Origin: Bacteroidota bacterium
GTDB taxonomy: Bacteria; Bacteroidota; Bacteroidia; 2-12-FULL-35-15
Direction of reading: 5' to 3'
Assembly: GCA_023251805.1 (NCBI GenBank)
Contig: JAHEYB010000003.1
Coordinates: 46,249 to 110,248, forward strand
Length of the DNA stretch: 64,000 nt
In this document: one piece after another, positions 18,634 to 26,260 of the stretch
How the letters are laid out: each line of letters opens with the position of its first letter
Numbering within the stretch: the stretch's first letter is position 1
Position numbers and translations under genes: made by a program
Notes under the pieces: generated by a model
What the model saw: only the letters and a program-made list of their open reading frames with translations
Told to the model about the DNA's origin: nothing
Database searches by the model: none

Positions 18634-18933
18634 ATGGAAAATACAAACAACAACAAACTATTCAACATCTTTCTAAAAGTAGGTTTTGCAGAAGGAGTTT
18701 CATTCTTGCTTTTACTTTTTGTTGCAATGCCTTTGAAATATTTTATGCAAATGCCTTCTCCTGTTCGAATTGTTGGTATGGCACACGGAGTTTTGTTTAT
18801 TGGCTTTGCAATCATTTTACTTATGGCAACTATAAAATACAAATGGTCAATTAAAACTGCCCTAATCGGATTTCTATTATCCTTCTTACCTTTTGGAACG
18901 TTTTTTTTAGAAAGAATTTTGAAAAATAAATAA
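18634..18933 (+). CDS. DUF3817 small integral membrane protein
   Basis: 99 residues with three predicted membrane segments: ~20-38 (SFLLLLFVAMPLKYF), ~46-66 (GMAHGVLFIGFAIILL) and ~73-92. The pattern GFAEGVSFLLLL, then MPSPVRIVGMAHGVLF, matches DUF3817 proteins (YdzA-like) found in many bacteria. The function of the family is unknown. The start is the ATG at 18634; the overlapping ORFs at 18546 (plus) and 18627 (minus) are shadows. Confidence 0.88.
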   Translation: MENTNNNKLFNIFLKVGFAEGVSFLLLLFVAMPLKYFMQMPSPVRIVGMAHGVLFIGFAIILLMATIKYKWSIKTALIGFLLSFLPFGTFFLERILKNK

Positions 18934-18957
18934 TTTTTCTCCGCGATCCTCAGCAAT

Positions 18958-19006
18958 TCCCATAGCTATCGGGACTCTACTTATCCTGAGCGTAGACGAA
19001 GGGCGG
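18958..19006. repeat. Two short palindromic repeats: CCCATAGCTATCGGG and a CTGAGCGTAG copy
   Basis: TCCCATAGCTATCGGGA is a near-perfect palindrome. It is followed by ATCCTGAGCGTAGACGAAGG, a copy of the family (R3) also present at 46766, 56585 and 61374. The pair fills the gap between the convergent DUF3817 and helicase genes. Confidence 0.7.
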
Positions 19007-19014
19007 TTAAACCT

Positions 19015-20325
19015 TTATTTCGAAACCTCCATCTTAATCTTCCTACCCTTAATCTTCTCTTCCTTCACTAGTCTTATCAAACCCTCAATCTTATCGCGCT
19101 TCACAGCAGCATACGAAGAAAAATCCAATACCTCAATCAAACCCAATTCTTCCTTTTGCAATTTTCCTTTTTGTAAAAGCATACCAACAATATCCATCTT
19201 GTTAATCTTGTCTTTTTTACCTGCAGCAATGTACAAAGTCGACCAAGGAGTATTTTCAGGAATTTTAGTGGAAGCAGGAATTTTTTCTTCCCCCGGAGTG
19301 TCTTTAATAAATGGCGGAACAAACTCTTCTTCTCCTAAAAGCAAATACGATGTCCCCTTTGCATTCATTCTCGCGGTTCTTCCATTGCGATGAATAAACA
19401 CATCTTCGGTATGTGGCAATTGAAAATGAATAATGTTTTGTATTTCTGGAATATCCAATCCGCGTGACGCTAAATCGGTAGTAATTAAAATTTGATTGGT
19501 TCCATTTCTGAATTTTATCAAGGCTCTTTCTCTATCTTCCTGCTCCATCTTTCCGTGAAACGTTCCATGAAACAAGCCTTTCTCCAACAACAATGCGCTA
19601 ATTCTATCCACCGCATCACGGTGATTACAAAACACCAATGTTGCTGAATTTCCCGTTTTACAAATCAAAGAAAACAAAGCATCAATTTTATCTCTAGTAT
19701 CGGCTCTTACAATTTTTAATTTCAATCCTTCTGCTTTCACAGGCGTTTTGCTCAAATAATTTAATTCAACAGCATCTACCAATCCTGCAAACTCAGGAAT
19801 CGTTTTCATCTTTGTTGCTGAAGTAAGCATTCGCCTTTTTAAATTCTTCAAATGATAAATGATAAACGACATGTCTTCCTGAAAACCAAATTCCAAAGCC
19901 TTATCAAATTCATCCAACACCAAAGTGGAGATGCTTGCGGTATTGATATTTTTATTGCGAATGTGAAATGCTAATCTTCCGGGAGTTCCAATTAATACAG
20001 CAGGTGCTTCGCCTAGACTGTTTTTTTCAGTCTTTGTAGAATGTCCACCATAAGCACAATTCACTTTAAAACCGGTTTGCATTTGTTTGAATACCTGCTC
20101 AATTTGAATCGCTAATTCACGAGATGGAACAATCACCATTGCTTGAATGCCTTCTTTGCTGGCATCCAAGTTATTTAAGATCGGCAGCAGAAAACCCAAT
20201 GTTTTCCCCGAACCTGTAGGCGATAACAAAATAAGATGATTGGATTTCTTACTCGCTTCTATCGTTGACAATTGCATTTCGTTGAGCGATGCAATTTTTA
20301 AACTCTCCAGCACTTTTTGTAACAT
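19015..20325 (-). CDS. DEAD-box RNA helicase (DEFD variant)
   Basis: 436 residues from the ATG at 20325; the track start at 20346 is a TTG lying inside the promoter motif. It has a Q-motif-like LNEMQLSTI, Walker A SPTGSGKT, the box II variant LDEFD, TSATK, and motif VI HRNGRTAR. A ~75-residue C-terminal domain rich in Lys (DKINKMDIVGMLLQKGKL) resembles the DbpA RNA-binding domain. ATP-dependent unwinding in ribosome assembly is the likely role, by family. It is monocistronic, with its own promoter. Confidence 0.9.
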   Translation of the reverse strand: MLQKVLESLKIASLNEMQLSTIEASKKSNHLILLSPTGSGKTLGFLLPILNNLDASKEGIQAMVIVPSRELAIQIEQVFKQMQTGFKVNCAYGGHSTKTEKNSLGEAPAVLIGTPGRLAFHIRNKNINTASISTLVLDEFDKALEFGFQEDMSFIIYHLKNLKRRMLTSATKMKTIPEFAGLVDAVELNYLSKTPVKAEGLKLKIVRADTRDKIDALFSLICKTGNSATLVFCNHRDAVDRISALLLEKGLFHGTFHGKMEQEDRERALIKFRNGTNQILITTDLASRGLDIPEIQNIIHFQLPHTEDVFIHRNGRTARMNAKGTSYLLLGEEEFVPPFIKDTPGEEKIPASTKIPENTPWSTLYIAAGKKDKINKMDIVGMLLQKGKLQKEELGLIEVLDFSSYAAVKRDKIEGLIRLVKEEKIKGRKIKMEVSK

Positions 20326-20343
20326 AACGTTGAATTTGAACGA

Positions 20344-20351
20344 CAAAGGTA
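20344..20351 (-). promoter_or_regulatory. -7 box (TACCTTTG) of the helicase gene
   Basis: The minus strand reads TACCTTTG, a perfect TAnnTTTG, about 20 bases before the ATG. A TTTG -33 element is not seen at the expected distance. Confidence 0.55.
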
Positions 20352-20542
20352 CTATAATAAGTTTGAGGCGAATTTAAAAGCTAAAACCAACAATTATTCG
20401 TCATTTTTATCATTTTACAGAATAATATTCTAACAATATTAATTTACTTGGAATTTAAAGTAAATAAATCTATATTTAACTATACAATTATTGGGTTAGT
20501 AATACCTAACCTTTAGTTTATAAAAACTTACAGTATAAAACC

Positions 20543-22675
20543 ATGGCGGAATTAAACACTGATAAAAAAAGAAAAATCAATTCATCTATTGATGAAAACG
20601 TTTTGCTGAAAACATTTGAACTAATGTGTACAGCAAAATCAATGACTGAATTATACGAAGCGAACAAAGATATAACAGCAAAATATGTGCACGCTACTTC
20701 ACGAGGACACGAAGCCATTCAGCTTGCCGTTGGTTTACAATTATTACCTCAAGATTTTCTTTCTGCGTATTATCGTGACGACAGTATATTACTTGGAATA
20801 GGAATGGAACCTTACGAATTAATGCTGCAATTACTGGCTAAGCGCGATGATCCATTCAGTGGAGGAAGAACGTACTATTCGCATCCGAGCTTACGCAGAG
20901 ACAACATGCCCAAAATTCCAATGCAATCATCTGCAACTGGAATGCAAGCTATTCCTACAACTGGAGTGGCAATGGGAATCCAATATTTAGAAAAACAAAA
21001 TTTGTTGCCAGATTATGGTAACGATAAACCAATTGCAGTTTGTTCCTTAGGCGATGCGTGTATTACGGAAGGAGAAGTTTCTGAAGCATTTCAAATGGCC
21101 GTTTTGAAAAAAATGCCAATATTGTATGTTGTTCAAGATAATGAATGGGATATTTCGGCAAACGCAAAAGAAATTCGTGCGCAAGATGCAACCGAATATG
21201 CAAAAGGTTTTAAAGGATTAGAAACACGTACAATTGACGGAACGGATTTTGAAAAATCGTACAATACCATTAAGGAAGTGATTGCAATAATTCGTAAAGA
21301 ACGAAGACCATTTTTAATTCATGCAAAAGTTCCTTTGTTGAACCATCACACATCTGGCGTTCGCAAAGAATGGTACCGCGATGATTTGGAAGAAGCACAA
21401 AAAAGAGATCCATTTCCAAGATTGCGCAATCAAATGATTGTAGCGGGATTCCTGACTTCTGAATTAACAGAAATCGAACTCTTGGCAAAAGAAAAAGTAG
21501 AACGAGATTATCAAAAAGCATTGCTAGCCGAAGATCCTCGTCCTGAAGATTTATTTGACCACGACTTTGCTCCTACTCCTATTACCGAAGAAAAAGGTGA
21601 ACGCGAACCAGCAGGAAAAGAAAAAACAGTTATGGTAGATTCCGCACTTTTCGCGATTCGTGAATTGATGGCGAAACATCCTGAATGTTTATTATACGGA
21701 CAAGATGTTGGAGGCCGCTTAGGTGGTGTTTTCCGTGAAGCAGCAACACTTGCTCAAACGTATGGCGATCACCGCGTTTTTAATACTCCTATTCAAGAAG
21801 CATTTATAATTGGCAGTACGGTTGGAATGAGTGCAGTTGGTTGTAAACCAATTGTAGAAGTTCAGTTTGCGGATTATATTTGGCCGGGCTTAAATCAATT
21901 ATTTACAGAAGTAAGTCGCTCCTGTTATTTATCAAATGGTAAATGGCCGGTAAGTACAATCATTCGTGTTCCAATTGGCGCGTATGGAAGTGGCGGACCA
22001 TATCACTCTTCTAGTGTAGAAAGTATTTTGACAAACATACGAGGAATAAAAATTTGTTATCCTTCAACTGGTGCCGATTTAAAAGGTTTGATGAAAGCTG
22101 CCTACTACGACCCGAATCCTGTTGTAATGCTCGAACACAAAGGATTGTATTGGAGTAAAATAAAAGGCACAGAAGATGCAAAAACCATTGAACCCGATGA
22201 AGAGTATATTATTCCGTTTGGAAAAGCACGAATGGTTCAAACAGTAGGAATGGAAAATGGAGAATGGAAAATGGAAAATGGAAGTCCATCATCTACTCCA
22301 CCATCTTCGTCTTTAACAATAATAACCTATGGAATGGGAGTGTATTGGGCAAAAAATGCAAGCAAAGATTTCCCCAGACAAATAGAGATTGTTGATTTAA
22401 GAACATTAAATCCATTGGATGAAGAAACAATTCTTGCTTCCGTTAAAAAACACGGCAGATGCATGGTACTCACGGAAGAGCCATACAATAATGGTTTTCC
22501 GCAAGCATTGGCCGGAAGAATTTCTAAAAAATGTTTTGAATTTTTAGATGCGCCTGTAGAAGTAATTGGAGCAGAAAATTTACCTGCAATTCCGTTAAAC
22601 TCTACCTTAGAAGCTACAATGTTGCCTAATGCGAGCAAAGTGGCGAAAGCGATTGGAGAATTATTAAACTATTAA
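20543..22675 (+). CDS. Fused E1 alpha/beta subunit of a 2-oxoacid dehydrogenase
   Basis: 710 residues combining both E1 subunits of a branched-chain-type 2-oxoacid dehydrogenase. The alpha half (~1-345) carries the thiamine-diphosphate region (CSLGDACITEGEVSEAFQ with VVQDN about 25 residues on). The beta half (~365-710) has YGQDVGGRLGGVFREAATL, VEVQFADYIWPG and the C-terminal ILTEEPYNNGFPQ region. Such fusions are common in Bacteroidota and act with E2 and E3 encoded elsewhere. An insert-like stretch (MENGEWKMENG at 570-580, then a Ser/Pro run) interrupts the beta half just before LTIITYGMGVYWA. Confidence 0.9.
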   Translation: MAELNTDKKRKINSSIDENVLLKTFELMCTAKSMTELYEANKDITAKYVHATSRGHEAIQLAVGLQLLPQDFLSAYYRDDSILLGIGMEPYELMLQLLAKRDDPFSGGRTYYSHPSLRRDNMPKIPMQSSATGMQAIPTTGVAMGIQYLEKQNLLPDYGNDKPIAVCSLGDACITEGEVSEAFQMAVLKKMPILYVVQDNEWDISANAKEIRAQDATEYAKGFKGLETRTIDGTDFEKSYNTIKEVIAIIRKERRPFLIHAKVPLLNHHTSGVRKEWYRDDLEEAQKRDPFPRLRNQMIVAGFLTSELTEIELLAKEKVERDYQKALLAEDPRPEDLFDHDFAPTPITEEKGEREPAGKEKTVMVDSALFAIRELMAKHPECLLYGQDVGGRLGGVFREAATLAQTYGDHRVFNTPIQEAFIIGSTVGMSAVGCKPIVEVQFADYIWPGLNQLFTEVSRSCYLSNGKWPVSTIIRVPIGAYGSGGPYHSSSVESILTNIRGIKICYPSTGADLKGLMKAAYYDPNPVVMLEHKGLYWSKIKGTEDAKTIEPDEEYIIPFGKARMVQTVGMENGEWKMENGSPSSTPPSSSLTIITYGMGVYWAKNASKDFPRQIEIVDLRTLNPLDEETILASVKKHGRCMVLTEEPYNNGFPQALAGRISKKCFEFLDAPVEVIGAENLPAIPLNSTLEATMLPNASKVAKAIGELLNY
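22249..22282 (+). repeat. In-frame ATGGAAAATGG repeat inside the E1 gene
   Basis: ATGGAAAATGG units separated by an AGA spacer read MENGEWKMENG in the protein. The run is low in complexity and unlike the surrounding coding sequence. Confidence 0.7.
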
Positions 22676-22686
22676 TAGGAACGCGG

Positions 22687-22711
22687 ACCTGCCTGCTGCC
22701 GGCAGGCAGGT
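22687..22711. repeat. Palindromic repeat, family R2 (CCTGCCTGC)
   Basis: ACCTGCCTGC and GCAGGCAGGT form a 10-bp stem with a 5-base loop, 11 bases after the E1 stop. A second copy lies in frame inside the alpha-2-macroglobulin gene at 42686. Confidence 0.8.
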
Positions 22712-22774
22712 AAAGCAAAAAACAAAGATAAAAACAGATTTAATTTTTTATCGTAAAATAAATTAACGAAGCAT

Positions 22775-22800
22775 GTCCCCCTTTCAAGGGGGCAGGGGGA
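22775..22800. repeat. Palindromic repeat, family R1
   Basis: CCCCCTTTCAAGGGGG then CAGGGGGA. With its GCATGT flank it is almost identical to the reverse complement of the copy at 56511. Confidence 0.8.
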
Positions 22801-22828
22801 TGTGCTAAAGATCATTAAAAACGCAAAC

Positions 22829-23086
22829 ATGCTATCAAACAACGACATACTAAAAAAATTACGTGTAGCACTCGAACTAAAAGACGATGACGTAATCAAA
22901 ATATTAAAGCTAGTAGATTTTGAAATTTCAAAAAGTGAAGTCAATGCACTTTACAGAACTCCCGACCATCAAAATTTTAAACCTTGCGGAGATCAACTTT
23001 TACGTAATTTCTTAAACGGACTAATTATTTACAAACGCGGACCAATGCCACCCAAAAAGGAGACGACAATAGGCAATAAACAGTAG
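22829..23086 (+). CDS. DUF1456 protein, half the length of E. coli YehS
   Basis: 85 residues from the ATG at 22829; the track's GTG at 22802 is less likely. NNDILKKLRVALELKDDDVI, then YRTPDHQNFKPCGDQLLRNF, match the second of the two DUF1456 repeats in E. coli YehS (156 residues). Only one repeat is present. The last ~12 residues (MPPKKETTIGNKQ) are unlike the family and lie against repeat DNA, so the C terminus may have been replaced by repeat insertion. The family function is unknown. The gene sits between two R1 repeat copies. Confidence 0.85.
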   Translation: MLSNNDILKKLRVALELKDDDVIKILKLVDFEISKSEVNALYRTPDHQNFKPCGDQLLRNFLNGLIIYKRGPMPPKKETTIGNKQ

Positions 23087-23137
23087 GCAAAGGTTTGATA
23101 GTCCCAAACGACAATTAGAATTATAGCAGGATCAATT

Positions 23138-23164
23138 CCCCCTTTACAAAGGGGGCCAGGGGGA
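23138..23164. repeat. Palindromic repeat, family R1
   Basis: CCCCCTTTACAAAGGGGG then CCAGGGGGA, upstream of the GNAT gene. Confidence 0.75.
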
Positions 23165-23202
23165 TTTAGCAATGTCCATTTAAAGCTTCTCATACTAGAA
23201 CA

Positions 23203-23670
23203 ATGAATCACCCTTACACTTTCAAAGAACTCACAACCACCTCAGAAATGATTGAACAGCTTTCAATCATTCAACAACTACAACCTTCCTTAACACTTGA
23301 AGCATATAAACAAATGCTTCCAGAAATGATTCCAAATGGTTATTCTCAAGTAATTATTCTTGATGACAATCCTCCTTCGTCCAAAAAGGACTTCGGTGGA
23401 CAAAGTAAATGCATTGGAATTTCAGGAATTTGGATAAACACCAAACTCTACTCCGGAAAATATTTGGAAATGGACAATGTTGTGATTGACAAAGATTACC
23501 GCTCCAAAGGAATTGGGAAACTACTCTGCGATTGGTGCATCAACAAAGCAAAAGAAACCAATTGCAAAAATATAATGCTAGATGCTTATCTAGAAAATGA
23601 AAAAGCACATGCCTTTTATGAAAGAGAAGGATTTACTAAAAGAGGATATCATTTTATAAAAAACATATAA
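23203..23670 (+). CDS. GNAT-family N-acetyltransferase with repeat-derived loop
   Basis: 155 residues with the GNAT fold. The acetyl-CoA loop is seen in VIDKDYRSKGIGKLLCDW (R/Q-x-x-G-x-G/A pattern), and HAFYEREGFTKRGYHF marks the last strands. The acceptor is unknown. Residues 55-69 (DNPPSSKKDFGGQSK) are an unusual insertion in the turn between two N-terminal strands (QVIILDD and CIGISGIW). The DNA there (CCTCCTTCGTCC, then GGACTTCGGTGG) looks like an in-frame palindromic repeat. Enzyme activity could survive because the insert is in a surface turn. Confidence 0.88.
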   Translation: MNHPYTFKELTTTSEMIEQLSIIQQLQPSLTLEAYKQMLPEMIPNGYSQVIILDDNPPSSKKDFGGQSKCIGISGIWINTKLYSGKYLEMDNVVIDKDYRSKGIGKLLCDWCINKAKETNCKNIMLDAYLENEKAHAFYEREGFTKRGYHFIKNI

Positions 23671-23736
23671 AATTTTTCGCATTGAATTTCGAGCTTATAT
23701 ATTACAACGCCTAAAATATCTTTACATTAGAAAAAT

Positions 23737-23973
23737 ATGGATTCAAAAGCTGCTCAAAATCTTTATGAAGAGTGTAAAACAATCTATGAGGAGAAATTTG
23801 TTGTAAACAGTATTAATGAGGAGAAATTATTTTTAAACTCTCTTGAAGTGGTTCACCTTCCACCTTTCAATGAAACAAGTTACGAAGTTGTTGTATATGC
23901 TATAAAAGAAGGAAAGGTAATCGTTTTTAAAATGCACGATGCGATACGTCTTTTTGGTAACCAGTTATTATAG
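23737..23973 (+). CDS. Small protein of unknown function
   Basis: 78 residues, acidic helical start (AAQNLYEECKTIYEEKF) followed by strand-like segments (EVVVYAIKEGKVIVFKMHD). It has no signal peptide or recognisable motif. Codon use looks like the neighbours and the amino-acid pattern looks coding, but no family can be named. It converges with rocD. Confidence 0.55.
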   Translation: MDSKAAQNLYEECKTIYEEKFVVNSINEEKLFLNSLEVVHLPPFNETSYEVVVYAIKEGKVIVFKMHDAIRLFGNQLL

Positions 23974-23991
23974 TGTTTATAAAGTATTTAG

Positions 23992-25242
23992 TTAAAACTC
24001 CTTCACCACTTTTCTAATAATCCCTACACATTCCATAATTTGCTCTTCTGTAATAACTAAAGGGGGAGCAAAACGAATAATATCGCCATGAGTTGGTTTT
24101 GCCAACAATCCATTTTTCATTAATTCAATACAAACATCCCAAGCCGACTTTCCATTTTTTTCAGAAATCACCATCGCACAAAACAAGCCTTTCCCTCTGA
24201 CCAATTTCACCACTTCTGGAAACGAAGCTTGAATGGCTTTTAATTCATTCAAGAATAATTTTCCTAATCGCTCTGAATTTTCTGATAATTTTTCCTCTTT
24301 CAAAACTGTTAATGCTGCAATTCCAACTTTACATGCCAATGGATTTCCTCCATAAGTTGAACCATGTTGTCCTGGTTTAATACACAACATCACTTCATCA
24401 CTTGTCAATACAGCAGAAACAGGATATGTTCCACCAGACAACGCTTTTCCTAAAATTAAAATATCAGGATGAACACCATCGTGGTCACATGCCAACATTT
24501 TTCCAGTTCTTCCTAATCCCGATTGAATTTCATCTGCAATAAATAAAACATTATTGGCCTTACACAAATCGTAACATTTTTTCAAATATCCTGCATCCGG
24601 CACCACCACTCCTGCTTCACCTTGAACAGGCTCAATCAAAAATGCAGCAACCGTTTTATCCTTTAACAATTCTGATAAAGCATCTGCATTATTATATTCT
24701 ACAGAAATAATTCCCGGAGTAAACGGACCGAAATTATTTTTTGCATCCGGATCAGAACTTCCTGAAACAATAGAAATGGTTCTTCCGTGAAAATTATCTT
24801 TACAAACAATTATTTTTGCTTGATTTTCGGCAACACCTTTTTTCTCGTACGCCCATTTACGTGCTAACTTCAATGCTGTCTCCACACCTTCTGCCCCCGT
24901 ATTCATCGGCAATACTTTATCAAATCCAAAATAAGAAGTGATGAATTTTTCATATTCCCCTAATGAATCATTATAAAATGCACGAGAGGTAAGTGTTAAT
25001 TTTTGCGCTTGTTCTACTAAAGCAGAAACAATTTTTGGGTGACAATGTCCTTGGTTTACGGCACTATAAGCTGCTAGGAAATCAAAATATTGTTTTCCAT
25101 CTACATCCCAAACGTATACTCCTTCTCCACGTTCCAAAACCACTGGTAATGGATGATAGTTATGAGCTCCGTATTTATCTTCTAATTCAATCGCCTTTTG
25201 TGCGCTGATTTTATTTTGTGCCATTGTTTCCATCGTATTCAT
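23992..25242 (-). CDS. rocD: Ornithine aminotransferase
   Basis: 416 residues, class III PLP-dependent aminotransferase. The PLP lysine is Lys266 ([17 protein letters not shown]), the PLP-ring Asp is Asp237 ([14 protein letters not shown]), and the glycine-rich phosphate site is [33 protein letters not shown] near the N terminus and [10 protein letters not shown] are typical of ornithine delta-aminotransferases rather than acetylornithine transaminases. The enzyme moves the delta-amino group of ornithine to 2-oxoglutarate, giving glutamate semialdehyde. Three in-frame ATGs lie within the first seven codons; the start at 25242 is not certain. Confidence 0.94.
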   Translation of the reverse strand: MNTMETMAQNKISAQKAIELEDKYGAHNYHPLPVVLERGEGVYVWDVDGKQYFDFLAAYSAVNQGHCHPKIVSALVEQAQKLTLTSRAFYNDSLGEYEKFITSYFGFDKVLPMNTGAEGVETALKLARKWAYEKKGVAENQAKIIVCKDNFHGRTISIVSGSSDPDAKNNFGPFTPGIISVEYNNADALSELLKDKTVAAFLIEPVQGEAGVVVPDAGYLKKCYDLCKANNVLFIADEIQSGLGRTGKMLACDHDGVHPDILILGKALSGGTYPVSAVLTSDEVMLCIKPGQHGSTYGGNPLACKVGIAALTVLKEEKLSENSERLGKLFLNELKAIQASFPEVVKLVRGKGLFCAMVISEKNGKSAWDVCIELMKNGLLAKPTHGDIIRFAPPLVITEEQIMECVGIIRKVVKEF

Positions 25243-25252
25243 AAATTACATA

Positions 25253-25260
25253 CAAATTTA
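25253..25260 (-). promoter_or_regulatory. Possible -7 box (TAAATTTG) of rocD
   Basis: Perfect TAnnTTTG on the minus strand, only 10 bases before the annotated ATG. This would give a very short leader, or favour one of the later ATGs. No matching -33 TTTG. Confidence 0.35.
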
Positions 25261-25314
25261 GTGAAAATAAACGAAATTATTCGTAATTATGCTCATCCTC
25301 TATCGTTTAAATAA

Positions 25315-26112
25315 ATGAATTTGTCTAAATTCAATAAACTAATTTTGCTTTTTGCGCTTTCTCTTTTCTGCGCCACTACTGTTTTTTCTCAAGAAGTAGT
25401 GGATTCCATTGCAGAAAAAGCAGAACCTGCTGCGGTTAATACCAACTCTAGCAATTATACAGATTCCGCTGCTACTGAAAAGTTTAAAAAAGTAGATCAA
25501 TTTATTTTAAAAATGAAACGCAGGAACAAACCCGTTCCTGTTCTTGCAAAAGAAATCACTGCACCCTTTACTTCGGAAGAAGAAAAAGTGCGTGCTCTTT
25601 TTATTTGGATAACAAATAATATTGGGTTTGATTGCATCACCTATCACACTAAAAAAACACCTCCAGGAAATTTTACTTATAAAACACCTGAAGAACTTGA
25701 GGCTAAACTCGATAAATATTATTACAATTATTCCATGCTCGTACTAAGAAACAAAAAAGGTGTAGCAGAAGGTTATTCTATTTTGTTTCGAGAACTTTGT
25801 AAAAGTGTTGGAATCGAATGTCAATTGGTGGAAGGAAGAGCAAGCGAAAACAAAGACAAAATAAAAAAGTTAAGAAAACGAAATAGCTTTAGCACTAACC
25901 ACACTTGGAACAAAGTAAAAATAAATGGCATTTGGTATTACATCGATGTCACTTGGGCTAGCGGATACTGCGACAAACCCGTAAAGCGTTTTTATAAAAA
26001 ATTTAATGCCTATTATTTTATAACACCTGTAGATAAATTATTTGCTACCCATGCTGAAAACATCCGTTTCACTGAGAGACGAAACAATCCTACCGGACAA
26101 GAAGGAGAATAA
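25315..26112 (+). CDS. Secreted transglutaminase-like protein lacking the catalytic cysteine
   Basis: 265 residues. Signal peptide at 1-25 (TTVFSQ). The transglutaminase-like core spans ~85-220. The family motif around the nucleophile, normally GVCxGY, reads GVAEGYSILF here, so Ala151 stands in place of Cys. The His (His196, NHTWNKV) and Asp (Asp211, YYIDVTWASG) of the triad are kept. The GCA codon is unambiguous in the given sequence. The protein is therefore probably a non-catalytic member that binds peptides or cell-wall material. A sequencing error cannot be ruled out. It lies alone, divergent from rocD. Confidence 0.87.
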   Translation: MNLSKFNKLILLFALSLFCATTVFSQEVVDSIAEKAEPAAVNTNSSNYTDSAATEKFKKVDQFILKMKRRNKPVPVLAKEITAPFTSEEEKVRALFIWITNNIGFDCITYHTKKTPPGNFTYKTPEELEAKLDKYYYNYSMLVLRNKKGVAEGYSILFRELCKSVGIECQLVEGRASENKDKIKKLRKRNSFSTNHTWNKVKINGIWYYIDVTWASGYCDKPVKRFYKKFNAYYFITPVDKLFATHAENIRFTERRNNPTGQEGE

Positions 26113-26260
26113 TGTTAGGCTGATTGGCATGATTGGCATAATAAAAACGGATTTTTATTGTTGTTCCTCCCCTGAATCCAAATAAAATCAGCGATAATCA
26201 CCAAATTTACGCATGCCCCGATTCAATTCGGGGTTCCATTTTTTTCGTACCTTCGTAGCT

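Noticed and set aside
18546-18956. Overlapping ORFs on both strands around the DUF3817 gene
   Set aside because: They run through an R1 repeat and antisense of the membrane protein; only the 18634-18933 frame matches a known family.
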